Shown one piece after another: positions 53,825-63,386 of a stretch of 64,000 bases of DNA (the stretch's first letter is position 1; every line of letters begins with the position of its first letter). Source of the stretch: Streptomyces sp. NBC_01235 (GTDB lineage: Bacteria > Actinomycetota > Actinomycetes > Streptomycetales > Streptomycetaceae); NCBI RefSeq assembly GCF_035989285.1, contig NZ_CP108513.1, positions 2,046,001 to 2,110,000 on the forward strand. The letters run 5' to 3'. The notes below the pieces were generated by a model. The model did not search any database. It saw only the letters and a list, made by a program, of their open reading frames with translations, and was not told the DNA's origin. The translations under genes and the position numbers were made by a program.

Positions 53825-54072
53825 GCGACCGGCCGGTGGTGGCAGAGGCGGTCTTCGACCGCCACGCGGCGGTGGACTTGGCTGCGGCCTACGCGGTGTT
53901 GGTTCCGCAGCGGCGGGCCCGGTTACCGGATCGCCTGGAGCAGGCAGGAGTGAACGATGACAACCAGTGTGGCGGTCTACGCCCGGGTGTCCTCGGCCCG
54001 GCAGAAGAAGGACCAGACGATCGGCTCGCAGACTGCGGCTCTGCGCGCGTATGCCGCCGAGAAGCGTCTTGA
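53821..54072 (+). CDS. Small protein between HTH-like gene and serine recombinase
   Basis: GTG 53821 overlaps the previous stop. The frame begins VSDRPVVAEAVFDRHAAVDL and AAYAVLVPQRRARLPDRLEQ; it then runs on over the recombinase start, where it loses protein character, so the real end is probably near 53960 (45-50 aa). No family recognised; a coupled accessory factor is inferred from spacing. Confidence 0.4.
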   Translation: MSDRPVVAEAVFDRHAAVDLAAAYAVLVPQRRARLPDRLEQAGVNDDNQCGGLRPGVLGPAEEGPDDRLADCGSARVCRREAS

Positions 54073-54193
54073 GGTGCCCGAGGAATGGGTGTTCGAGGAC
54101 GGCCACGGCGGGCTCAACAGCTCATGGACCTGCGGCGTCGGCGGACAGCCCCAGTACCGATTTCCACGCCGGCGAGGCGTCATCGACAGATGA
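53957..54193 (+). pseudogene. Serine recombinase, N-terminal fragment
   Basis: MTTSVAVYARVSSARQKKDQ and TIGSQTAALRAYAAEKRLEV are the resolvase/large serine recombinase N-terminus with the catalytic Ser in YARVSS. Homology ends at about 54110 (FEDGHGG); the remainder of the frame is unrelated, and an IS701 element follows. The DNA-binding part is missing, so it is inactive. Confidence 0.8.
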
Positions 54194-54213
54194 ACGGACA
54201 ACTCAGGACTCCG

Positions 54214-55522
54214 TTAAGTTGGCCTGGCCCTTTGGTTCTGGCTGGTGGTGGACGTTCTGGGCAGGGGGCGGTGGCAGGTGGTGCAGGTGCCGGTCCAGCA
54301 GTTCAGCAGGTCTTGGATGGCGTCGAGGGTCTGGTAGAGGGTGAGGTTGCTGTATCGGCTTTTGGGGCCAGGCGCTGTTCGGTGAGGAAGGCGTGGGCGG
54401 CGGTGACCAGGGTGACGTGGTGGTGCCACCCGGTCCAGGAACGTTCCCCGAAGTGGTCCAGGCCGAGGCCGTGCTTGAGTTCCCGGTAGTCGTGCTCGAT
54501 GCGCCAGCGGATCTTGGCCAGGCGGACCAGTTCGGCCGGCGCTGTGTCGGCGGGCAGGCTGGACAGCCAGTAGCCGGTGGGTTCTTGGGCGTCCTGGGGC
54601 CATTCGACCAGCAGCGTCACTTCGGGCAGGACACCGTCCCAGTGGCCGTGTTCGGCGGTGGCGGCGGCCTGGGCCAGACGGCGGGACCTGACCCCGGCCG
54701 GCCGCACCCGCAGTGCCAGAAAGCGCGAGCGCATCGGCCCGCGGGAACCTTCCCGCCAGGTCACCTCGGTGAACGCCTGCCGCCCCTGGCCGGCCGCCAG
54801 CGCGGCCACCGAAAACGGCTTGTGCCGGTAGCGGGGCTGCGGCTTGCGGCCGTTGCCGGACCACGCCGGGGCGGTGAGCTGCACGTCGTGCGGGTGGACC
54901 GTCACGTCGGAGCGGATGGCCACGACATAGCCGATGCCCCGGTCGTCCAGGCCGTCGCGCAAGTCGGCGTTCTGCCCGTAGCCGGCGTCGGCCACCACCA
55001 CCGGCGGCACCAGACCCCACCCGGCCAGCTCGTCGAGGATGTCCAGGGCCAGGCGCCACTTCTCCCGGTGCCCGACCTCCTGCGGTATCCCGGTCTTCTG
55101 CCGCCGCACGGCATCGTCCGCCCCCTCCCGCGGCACGAACAACCGCCACTGCAGCGGACAGGAAGCAGTGTCGGAGACCGCGTGCACGCCACCGCGACCT
55201 GGCAGTTGGCCTGCTTGCCCAGCGCCCCGCAGTACTGGTGCGCGACCGCCACCGACATCTTCCCGTCCTTGGGGAACGACACGTCATCGACGGCCCAGGC
55301 GTCCGGGCCGATTCTCGGCACCATCCGCTCGGCGATCCGCCGCCGCACCGGCAGCGGATCCCAGGTCGACTGGTTCACGAACTGCTGCAGGTTCTGCTCG
55401 TTGCCGTCCGGCAGCCGCTCCGCCATCGGCTGGATCGATTTCCGCCGCCCGTCCAGCATCAGTCCCCGCAGATAGCAGTCGCCCTTGGCCCGCTGGTCCT
55501 TGCGCGGCACCGAGGAAAACAC
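54214..55522 (-). mobile_element. IS701-family transposase with two apparent frameshifts
   Basis: From GTG 55522: [55 protein letters not shown]; then in a second frame [20 protein letters not shown] to LGLDHFGERSWTGWHHHVTL; then in a third SRYSNLTLYQTLDAIQDLL to the stop. Breaks near 55180 (GGCGTG where GGCCGTG is expected) and 54365 (a C run) each need one base; with both, a 436-aa IS701 transposase results. DDE and YRELKHGLG motifs are present. Confidence 0.85.
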
Positions 55523-55627
55523 ACAGCTACGAATAGCGCCAACTTCGCCCGGGCACGGTTCACTTCATGTGCGTCCACACCCCCAACATGCCCCCAAACA
55601 GCACCGCGAGACAGACCTAACGGAGCC

Positions 55628-56791
55628 CTACAAGCTCCTGCCCAACGGAAAGACCGCCCGCACCTCCCACCCCATGCCGACACGTGGTCCGGCGGAGAGT
55701 GTGCCGCCCAGCGCCGTGACGCGTTCGTTCAGGCCGACAAGGCCGAAGCCGCCGCCGTGGGCGGCATCAGGGAGTTGGGTGCCTCCACGTCCGTCGTCGG
55801 TCACCGTGGCCTCCAGACGGCCGTCGAGGTGGCGCAAGGCGACGGTGATCTCGGTGGCGTCAGCCGCGTGTCGGCGTACGTTGGTCAGTGCCTCCTGCAC
55901 GACCCGGAAGGCGGCTGCCTGTACCTCGTGCGGCAGGTCGTCGGGCAGCGCGGGGTCGCGGTGCAGGGTGACTTTCTGGGCCGGGGTGCCGAAGCTGTCC
56001 GTGAGCCCGGTGACAGCGGCCAGGTCACCTACGGGGCGACGGTCGGCGGCCTCAGGACCTATGTCGCGGAGCACGCCGACCGTGCGGCGCATCGAGGCGA
56101 GGGCCTCGGTCGCAGCGCGTTCGATGCCGGCCAGGACGGGATCGAGGTCTTTCGGTGCCGTGGTCGCCATCATCCGGGCCACCTGGGTCTGCACGAGGAT
56201 CCCGGTGACGTGGTGGGCAACGAAGTCGTGCAGGTCCGCGGCGATGGCCAGGCGCTCGGTCCGGCGGGTCTCGCTGACGGCGACCGTGCGCCGGTAGTCC
56301 AGGGAACGCAGATAGCCCGCCAGCCCGGCAGTGAGGCCGATCAGGGCGAGGCCCACAACCCCGTAGGCGAGGGTCTCGCCCTTCCACGACCTCAGGTAGC
56401 GAACCGGCATGGCGAGAAGGGCGCTCGCGTCGAGCACACAGCACCATATGACCCAGCGCGGCGGACAGTGCCGTACGGCGATGAACAGCAGGCACAGCAG
56501 GATCATCGCCTCGCCCGGCCCGAAGGCTGCCGGTCGGCCGGCGAGCAGAACCCCCACCGTCAGGACAGCCGAGGCGAGCGCGGGAACGGCAGTGCGCAAC
56601 TGCGGCGTGAACCACTCGGGCCGACGTTCGGACGGCCACAGAACGGCAGTCAGTCCGATCAGCAGCACGGCCACCGTCGGCCAGGCGGGGGTCTGGCCGG
56701 CAGCCGCGTTGAGCGCGTCGGCAACACACGCGGCGAGCAGGATGCCGACGGCGAAGCCCCGTGCACAGCCACGGCCGGAAACGGATTTCAT
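55628..56791 (-). CDS. Sensor histidine kinase (HisKA_3/NarL-type)
   Basis: A 387-aa membrane kinase (ATG 56791; GTG 56800 possible). Five to six hydrophobic segments in residues ~10-160, then the dimerisation/H-box RLAIAADLHDFVAHHVTGIL with the phospho-His, N-box FRVVQEALTNVRRHA, and G-box GFGLVGLNERVTALGG. It should phosphorylate the response regulator at 60151. It is divergent from the DUF4333-ABC-regulator cluster, which it probably controls. Antimicrobial or envelope stress sensing is a common role of such sets. Confidence 0.9.
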   Translation of the reverse strand: MKSVSGRGCARGFAVGILLAACVADALNAAAGQTPAWPTVAVLLIGLTAVLWPSERRPEWFTPQLRTAVPALASAVLTVGVLLAGRPAAFGPGEAMILLCLLFIAVRHCPPRWVIWCCVLDASALLAMPVRYLRSWKGETLAYGVVGLALIGLTAGLAGYLRSLDYRRTVAVSETRRTERLAIAADLHDFVAHHVTGILVQTQVARMMATTAPKDLDPVLAGIERAATEALASMRRTVGVLRDIGPEAADRRPVGDLAAVTGLTDSFGTPAQKVTLHRDPALPDDLPHEVQAAAFRVVQEALTNVRRHAADATEITVALRHLDGRLEATVTDDGRGGTQLPDAAHGGGFGLVGLNERVTALGGTLSAGPRVGMGWEVRAVFPLGRSL

Positions 56792-56941
56792 ACCGATCAC
56801 CGTAGGTCACCGGGCATGTCACGGGATCGGCCGAACGGCCAAAGGCCCCCTCCCCGAATATGGCCATGTGGCCGATGCGGGCGCGAGTGCCCACGGGCGA
56901 GTGTGGAGCCACTTCCTCCCCTCCCCCTTCCAGGAGTCGCA

Positions 56942-57313
56942 ATGCACCGCAACAAGTTCCTCATCGGCGTCGTCGGCGGCGCCACCACAGTGGTCGCCCT
57001 GGGCGCCGTCGGCACCCATCTCCTATCCGGCACCGAGTCGACAACCGGGCTCGACAAGTACGACACGGTGACCGTGGGCGGCCAGAAGGCCCTGGCGGGC
57101 AACATCGTCGCGGCCCGCACCCAGAGCAAGTACCACCCCCTCCCCTGGATCGGCGACAAGGTCACGAACGTCACCTGCCCCACCGGCCTCACGGCCGTCG
57201 CCGGCGCCACCATCACCTGCACCGGCAAGAAGAGCGACAGCAAGACCGTCGCCATCCCCATAACGGTGGTCAAGGCCACACCCTCGTCCATCACCTGGAA
57301 GTTCGAGCGCTAG
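56942..57313 (+). CDS. DUF4333-type exported protein
   Basis: A 123-aa protein; ATG with AGGAG 7 nt upstream. Signal/anchor segment FLIGVVGGATTVVALGAVGT, then a small extracellular domain with paired Cys (VTCPTGLTAVAGATITCTGK), the DUF4333 hallmark. First gene of a cluster with an ABC ATPase (19-bp gap), so it may be a surface partner of the transporter. Confidence 0.8.
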   Translation: MHRNKFLIGVVGGATTVVALGAVGTHLLSGTESTTGLDKYDTVTVGGQKALAGNIVAARTQSKYHPLPWIGDKVTNVTCPTGLTAVAGATITCTGKKSDSKTVAIPITVVKATPSSITWKFER

Positions 57314-57332
57314 AAGAGGACCACGGCACATC

Positions 57333-58016
57333 ATGAACACCGTCCTGGCCGCTCACGGCCTCACGAAGAAGTACGGCTCCACCACCGCCCTCGCCGGCGT
57401 CGACGTCGAGGTCGGCGAGCGCGAGTCGCTGGCGATCATGGGACCGTCGGGGTCCGGCAAATCCACGCTGCTGCACACTCTCGCCGGGATCATCCGGCCC
57501 GACGGCGGCCAAGTCCTCCTGCGCGGTGAACGCATCGACAAACTGGGCGAGAACCGGCTCAGCGCACTGCGCCGCAGGCGTTTCGGCTTCGTGTTCCAGT
57601 TCGGCCAACTGCTGCCGGAGCTGCCCGCCGAGGAGAACGTCGCCCTGCCGCTCATGCTGGAAGGCGTCCCGCGCAGACAGGCCGTCGAGCAGGCTCGCCA
57701 TTGGTTCGGGCCGCTCGGCCTCGGCGGACTGGAGAGGCGCCGGCCCGGTCAGCTGTCCGGCGGTCAAGCCCAGCGGGTGGCGATCGCCCGCGCTCTGGTC
57801 GTCGAACCGGACGTGGTCTTCGCCGACGAGCCGACCGGCGCCCTGGACCAGACCACCAGCACCGAGGTCATCCGGCTGCTGACCTCCGTCACCCGCGAAC
57901 ACGGCGCCGCCCTGGTCATGGTCACGCACGACGCCGACATCGCCGCCCACTGCCACCGCACCCTCCAGGTACGGGACGGCCGCATCAGCAATCACACCCC
58001 CTACACGGTCACCTGA
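57333..58016 (+). CDS. ABC transporter ATP-binding protein (MacB/LolD type)
   Basis: 227 aa; AAGAGGA upstream. Walker A GPSGSGKST (residues ~36-44), Q-loop FVFQFGQLLPEL, signature LSGGQAQRVAIARAL, Walker B VVFADEPTGALD, H-loop VTHDAD. Pairs with the FtsX-type permease downstream (26-bp gap). Together they probably export or sense a peptide or antibiotic. Confidence 0.93.
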   Translation: MNTVLAAHGLTKKYGSTTALAGVDVEVGERESLAIMGPSGSGKSTLLHTLAGIIRPDGGQVLLRGERIDKLGENRLSALRRRRFGFVFQFGQLLPELPAEENVALPLMLEGVPRRQAVEQARHWFGPLGLGGLERRRPGQLSGGQAQRVAIARALVVEPDVVFADEPTGALDQTTSTEVIRLLTSVTREHGAALVMVTHDADIAAHCHRTLQVRDGRISNHTPYTVT

Positions 58017-58042
58017 CCCGACCGCACCTCTGGAGACCCGCC

Positions 58043-60055
58043 ATGCGCTCCCCCGTTGTCCCGCTGACCTGGCATCTGGCCCGTTCCTCCGGCCGCCGCG
58101 GCCTGCAGAGCCAGCTCCTGGCGGCCGGAGCCGCCGCAGTCGGCGCGTTCGTCATGCTGGTGATGATCGCCGCGACCCTCGGCTCCGGCACCCGCGCCGA
58201 CCACACCACCTGGCGCACCCCCGACGCCGTAGCGGCGAAGCAGGCCACCGCCGTGCAGGCGCTCGCCACGACGTACGTCCGCCACAAGCCCGTGACCGTC
58301 GTCTCACTGGCCCAACTGCCCGACCGCAAGGCCACACCCCCGCCCCCGGGTCTGAACACCTTCCCCAAGAAGGGCGAGGTGTACGTCTCCCCCGCACTGG
58401 CCGACCTGCTGCACGAGCTGCCCGCCAGTCAACTGGCCGACCGCTTTCCCAAGGTGGCGTCCTACGGCACACTCGGCGCCGCCGGTCTCGCCTCGCCCGA
58501 CGAACTGATCGCTGTCGTGGGACGCGCACCGACCGCCCCTGCCGTGTCCAAGGCGGCCGAAGGCGGCGTCTCCTGGTACGACACCGGGCAGGCCGCGCGT
58601 GCCCCGATCTCCGGATTCTCCGGAACAAAGGCATCCCTGTTCACGGGCTCGGACCAGGGGACGGCGCTGCTGGGTGTGGTGCTGCTGGCGATGCCTGTGG
58701 TCGTGCTGTCGGCGGCAGCCGGACGGCTTGGCGCCGCCCGGCGCGAGCAGCAGCTGGCCGCGCTGCGCCTGGCGGGCGCGACGCCCCGGCAGATCCTCGC
58801 CATGACCGCCGCCGAAGCAGCGACGGTCGGCGCGGCCGGAGCCCTCGCGGGCGCACTCGCCTACACGTCATCACTACCCGCCCTGGCGAAGATCCCGTAC
58901 GGCGTCGGCGGCTGGTACACCGGTCAACTGTGGGTGGGCCTGCCCTGGTTCGCCGCCGTGGTGGCAGGGGTCACCGTGCTCCTCACCATCAGCGCGGTAT
59001 CGACGCTGCGCCAGGTGGCCACCTCACCACTGGGGGTCGCCCAGCAGGCGAATCAGCGGCGCACCCGCTGGATCCGCTTCGCCCTGTTCGCAGCGGCCAT
59101 GCTCTACATCTCACAGTCCACGAGCAGCCATCTGACGTCCCGGCAGGCCCTCGTCCTGCTGGTGCTGTTCTACAGCACGTTCTGGCTGTTCGGTCCATGG
59201 GCCGTGGACCGGCTGGGCCGCATCGTGGGCCGTTTCGCCCGCCGTCCGACAACTCTGCTGGCCGCGCGCAGGCTCAGCGACGACCCGCGCGCCGCCTGGC
59301 GCACCGTCAGTGGCCTTGTGCTCGCCGGATTCGTGGCCGGCTTCTTCTCCGTCAGCCAGTTGGGCATCGACGGCCCAGACCACCACGGCCAGGTAGCCGT
59401 GGCCACCACGAGCATCGCCGACTCCCGGCACGCAGCCACCGCAGCCCGTACGCTGCTCGACCGCGCGGGCATCAGCGCGACCGTCACGACCGGCAGCACG
59501 GACAGCTACGACAACCTGCTGGGCGGCAGTCCCGGGGTGATCGCCCACGTCTCCGGGGGTACGGAGCAGATCGACACCGCCCTCACCGCCCTCACGGCCC
59601 TCGCGCCGGGCACACCGCCATACGCCGAGGACTACGCGGCGGCGAGCGACAGCACGGTCATCGACCGCATCTCCGACGTCAGCACCGCCACCCTGGTCCT
59701 GAGCTTCCTCGTCGCCACCGCCTCGGCCGGCCTCACCGCCGCCGCCAACGTCCTCGACCGGCGCCGCGTCTACGGCCTGCTACGGCTGGCCGGCACTCCA
59801 TTCAAGGTGTTGAACCGGGCCCGGGTCCGCGAGACCGTCCTGCCCCTGGTCGTTCTGGCCGGCGGCACCACCGCGATGGGCGTCTACGGCTCCTACCAGC
59901 TCAACAAAGCGGTCGGCTCGACGATCAACACCACCGGCGCCCTGCAACTGGCCGCCTGTATGGTCATCGGCGCGCTGGCGATGTTCGCCGCCATTGCCGC
60001 CAGTAGGCCACTGCTGCGGAAGGTGACGGCCGATCCGGCCCGCACCGCGGACTGA
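58043..60055 (+). CDS. FtsX-like ABC transporter permease
   Basis: 670 aa. One N-terminal membrane helix, a large extracellular region (~residues 50-200), three helices (~205-330), then further helices and a second extracellular part, with a final three-helix block at ~550-660 (LSFLVATASAGLTAAANVLD). LAALRLAGATPRQIL and YGLLRLAGTPFKVLN are the FtsX repeat motif 'lLralGa....v'. Bacitracin/antimicrobial-type permeases share this layout. Confidence 0.9.
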   Translation: MRSPVVPLTWHLARSSGRRGLQSQLLAAGAAAVGAFVMLVMIAATLGSGTRADHTTWRTPDAVAAKQATAVQALATTYVRHKPVTVVSLAQLPDRKATPPPPGLNTFPKKGEVYVSPALADLLHELPASQLADRFPKVASYGTLGAAGLASPDELIAVVGRAPTAPAVSKAAEGGVSWYDTGQAARAPISGFSGTKASLFTGSDQGTALLGVVLLAMPVVVLSAAAGRLGAARREQQLAALRLAGATPRQILAMTAAEAATVGAAGALAGALAYTSSLPALAKIPYGVGGWYTGQLWVGLPWFAAVVAGVTVLLTISAVSTLRQVATSPLGVAQQANQRRTRWIRFALFAAAMLYISQSTSSHLTSRQALVLLVLFYSTFWLFGPWAVDRLGRIVGRFARRPTTLLAARRLSDDPRAAWRTVSGLVLAGFVAGFFSVSQLGIDGPDHHGQVAVATTSIADSRHAATAARTLLDRAGISATVTTGSTDSYDNLLGGSPGVIAHVSGGTEQIDTALTALTALAPGTPPYAEDYAAASDSTVIDRISDVSTATLVLSFLVATASAGLTAAANVLDRRRVYGLLRLAGTPFKVLNRARVRETVLPLVVLAGGTTAMGVYGSYQLNKAVGSTINTTGALQLAACMVIGALAMFAAIAASRPLLRKVTADPARTAD

Positions 60056-60150
60056 CGAACCCTACGCTGAACGGCCTGCCCACGAACCGGCGGGCCGCAG
60101 CCCCCGCGCCTGGCCCGTCGTTCCGTACCGCCCTGAGGCATGATCGAGCC

Positions 60151-60876
60151 ATGATGAGCTCCACCCCAACCATCCCGCCCGGCGCCCCCATCCGCGTCCT
60201 CATCGCCGACGACCAGGACATGGTCCGCACCGGCTTCCGCTTCTTCCTCGACGCGCAGCCCGACATCACGGTGGTCGCCGAAGCCACGGACGGCGAAGAG
60301 GCGGTGGCGCTGGCCCGCAAGGTACGGCCGGACGTGTGCCTGCTGGACATCCGGATGCCAAAGCTGGACGGCCTGGAGGCCACGCGGATGCTTGCGGGGC
60401 CGAACGTCGCCGATCCTATGCGAGTGGTTGTGGTAACCACCTTCGACCTCGACGAGTACGTGTACGGGGCATTGCGTGGAGGGGCCTGCGGATTTCTGCT
60501 CAAGGACTCCGGGCCGACCCTGCTGGCGGAGGCGGTACGTGCCGCGGCGACGGGCGACTCCCTGGTCTCGCCCTCCGTTACCGTCCGCCTGCTCAGGCAC
60601 CTGACGACCCCCCAGGCCACCGTGCCCCCGCCTCCGGCGCGACTGCCGGAGCCGCTCACCGATCGTGAGCTGGCCGTGGTCCGCTTGGTCGCCGTCGGCC
60701 GCACCAACGCCGAGATCGCCGCCGAACTGCACGTCTCCCTGTCCACGGTGAAAACGCACCTCTCCAGCGTCCAGCTCAAGTTGGTGGCCCGGAACCGTGT
60801 CGAGATCGCGGCCTGGGCCTGGCAGAGTGGGCACGCACAGCACGGAGGTCCGGGACAGAATTCAGCACGCCCTTGA
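60151..60876 (+). CDS. NarL/LuxR-family response regulator
   Basis: 241 aa. Receiver with DDQD acidic pair, phospho-Asp in VCLLDIRMPKLDG (~residue 66), conserved Thr/Lys (VVVVTTFD; FLLKDS); LuxR HTH in LTDRELAVVRLVAVGRTNAE, then VSLSTVKTHLSSVQ. Partner of the divergent kinase at 55628. 60877-61015 holds no gene but has the motif TTAGAACTCCTAAC (60988-61001). Confidence 0.92.
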   Translation: MMSSTPTIPPGAPIRVLIADDQDMVRTGFRFFLDAQPDITVVAEATDGEEAVALARKVRPDVCLLDIRMPKLDGLEATRMLAGPNVADPMRVVVVTTFDLDEYVYGALRGGACGFLLKDSGPTLLAEAVRAAATGDSLVSPSVTVRLLRHLTTPQATVPPPPARLPEPLTDRELAVVRLVAVGRTNAEIAAELHVSLSTVKTHLSSVQLKLVARNRVEIAAWAWQSGHAQHGGPGQNSARP

Positions 60877-61015
60877 CGGCGGATCAAGGTCCCTGCTGTT
60901 TCTGGTGAGTCCTGACGGCCTACGCCTCAGGTGATCTCTAGCCAGCACGCATACACCCCGCGATGAAGCAACGCAGGTCAAGAGCCTTAGAACTCCTAAC
61001 AAAGTGTGAGTGCCT

Positions 61016-61705
61016 TCAGTTGGAGGCGTCCTCGGTGAAGGTGACGTCTCGGATGTGGTGCGAGGAGTTCTCCACTCCCCAATGCCCACGGATTGCGGCG
61101 GCCAGGTCGGCCGGGCCGGCCTGATGGGCGTCGAGGCTGGTGACGGCGTAGACGCTCTCGCGGCGGCCGGTTTCCTTGCGGCGGCGGTGGACACGGATGG
61201 CCATCCGGGCATAGGGAAAGGCGATACCTCCGAGTTCGTCGGCGATGGCGCAGGCCTTGATCGAACGGGACTCACGCCGACGGTGCCCGGTCTCCGAACG
61301 GGTGTGCTGGACGGCGTTGTCCCGCCACGGCAGGGCCGCGAACTGGCTGTGAGCGATGGGCTGGTTCGTCTTGATCACGGCGATGTAGTACGCCTTCTTG
61401 GTCTCGACCAGCCAGGAGATGTTCGCCTTGACCGAGTGCAGGGCGTCGAAGGTCACCGTGCCGCCGGCCAGGTCCAGCGGCGCGAGCAGCGGCTTGAAGT
61501 GCCTGGTTTCATTCGTCTTCGCATCGACCTCCACTTGGGCGAGCGTCGCGACACGGCCGTGGGTGACCGCCGAAAGCAGGTGACGGCGGGCCGTGTCCCC
61601 GCGGGCGGAGCCCTTGAGCGCCTTGCCGTCCACGGCGATGACGCGCCGTGACTCGGAGGTGCCGGCTGACTCGACGGCCGTACGGTTGCGCTTGCCGAAT
61701 ACCTC
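61016..61705 (-). pseudogene. ISAs1-family transposase, truncated at both ends
   Basis: About 230 aa of an ISAs1/H-repeat transposase: VIAVDGKALKGSARGD (first catalytic Asp), SAVTHGRVATLAQVEVDAKT, then RGHWGVENSSHHIRDVTFTE. The N-terminus is lost at the junction with an integrase-core IS (61684-61710), and the C-terminal ~60 residues usual in the family are lost at 61016. Confidence 0.85.
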
Positions 61706-61716
61706 CTCCATGCTGG

Positions 61717-62813
61717 TCAGGCGGCATGTTGATACTCGTGGAGGGTGCCGCCGAGTCGCGCTCGCCGTCGTATGTCCAGATGGGCGATCCGGTCCGGGTC
61801 CTCGATCGGAGCGGGCAACGAGTGGAGAGGGCGGGCATTCGCAAGACCCTGGTGCGGCCGGTGCTCGTTTAGAACGTCTCGAACTCGCGCAGGGCGTGCA
61901 GGAGATGGCGCTGGTTCCAGATCAACGTACGGTCTAGCAGCTCTCGCCTGCAGGTCTGCACCCACCGCTCCATGATCGAGTTCATGCGCGGCATCCGGAC
62001 GCCGCTGAGCACCACCTCGATACCCGCGTCCTTGAGCACCTCGTCGAACGGCCGTGGGAACTTCCCGTCCCGATCCCTGATCAGATAGCGAACCCGGCAG
62101 CCGGCGTCCTCGAGGTCCATGACGAGATTCTTCGCAGCCTGGACCACCCAGGACGCGGTCGGGTTCGCGGTCGCGCCCAGGATCCGGATCCGGCGGCTCG
62201 CGTGCTCGATCACGGCGAACACGTACAAGCGGGCCCCGGACAGAGTGACGGCCTCGAAGAAATCGCACGCCAGGAACGCGCCGGCCTGGGAGCGCAGGAA
62301 GTCCTCCCAAGTGCAGGAGGCCCGCTCGGGCGCCGGGTCGACGTCGGCCTCCTTCAAGATTTCCCAGACCGTGGATGCTGCCACCTTCACCCCGAGTACG
62401 AACAGCTCACCGTGCAGGCGCCGATAGCCCCAACTTGGATTTTCCCTGGCCAGGCGCAGCACCAGCGCCCGGATCGAGTGCACGGTGCGGGGCCGGCCTC
62501 CGCGCTTCGGCCGGGACTGGGAAGCGTGTCGGCGGGCGATGACGTTGCGGTGCCAGCGCAGTACCGTGTCCGGCCGCACCAGCAGCCGCATCCGGCGCAG
62601 CACTTCCCGTGGCAAGCCATGCAGGAGCGACGCCAAAAACGCCCGGTCGCTCGCGTGGAACCGGACCTGCTGCCCGTTCAGCTGCCGTTCCAGAACGCCG
62701 ATCTGGTGGCGCAAGGCGAGGATCTCGACATCTTTCTCCCGGTCGCTCATCCGCAGCAGTCGCAGCATCGCGAACGCGTTCCTCACACCCAGGTACGCCA
62801 GTCTCAGCAGCAC
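61717..62813 (-). mobile_element. Integrase-core IS transposase (IS3/IS481-like) with one frameshift
   Basis: From GTG 62813: VEILALRHQIGVLERQL, SWGYRRLHGELFVLGVKVAA, then rve core CDFFEAVTLSGARLYVFAVI, DRDGKFPRPFDEVLKDAG, MNSIMERWVQTCRRELLDR. The frame stops at 61869, but the next frame continues NEHRPHQGLANARPL to 61717; one extra base near 61876 (TTCTACAACGAG expected, TTCTAAACGAG seen) would restore 365 aa. The same loss is in the 49-kb copy, so it predates the duplication and is probably real. Confidence 0.85.
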
Positions 62814-63188
62814 GACCGATCATCATGCCGCGCCAACCGGCGCCGCGCGATACCGGAGACTCGATCGGCCTCGGCCAACGCCCAAACCCGACCCCACCTG
62901 CGTGGACGACGTATTCGGCAAGGGCACCGCTCGCAGTGCCGTACAGGCGCAGGTTCATACGTTCTCCACAGTGGATCGCGCGGTCTGGTCTGCCGGGGCC
63001 CGGGGTCCCGGCACGGAGGACGCGGCGAGGAAGGCGCTGAAGGCCCAGCGTCGTGAGGAGAACGAGCGGAACCGGCTGGCCAAGGAAGCGCGCCGAGGTG
63101 ACTCATCGGTACACGAACGAGACTCGCCGGGGACACCGATAAGGGGTCCTTGCAGAATGACCTTGTTGTGGCACGGTGGAGTTGGACG
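62814..63188. other. Relic stretch between IS elements
   Basis: 375 bp with no intact gene. A plus-strand frame has AARKALKAQRREENERNRLA and KEARRGDSS (~63022-63100), perhaps the end of a lost gene. Family not recognised. Confidence 0.35.
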
Positions 63189-63340
63189 TGATCCCGTGCT
63201 GTGTGGGGGTGACCACGACGCGGCGAAAGCCGTGGGAGGTCAGCGACGAGTTGTGGGCGGTGATCGAGCCGCTGCTGCCGAAGCATGAACGGCGTTTCCG
63301 GCACCCGGGGCGCAAGCGGATCGATGACCGCAAGACGCTG
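63189..63340 (+). pseudogene. IS5-family transposase N-terminal fragment
   Basis: The frame reads RRKPWEVSDELWAVIEPLLP and KHERRFRHPGRKRIDDRKTL, the N-terminus of an IS5 transposase related to that at 48.8 kb, and then leaves homology near 63335. It is truncated just before the LacI gene. Confidence 0.8.
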
Positions 63341-63386
63341 TACGCCGAAACGAACGGCTTGCCGCTCGCCGGCCATTACCTGACCG

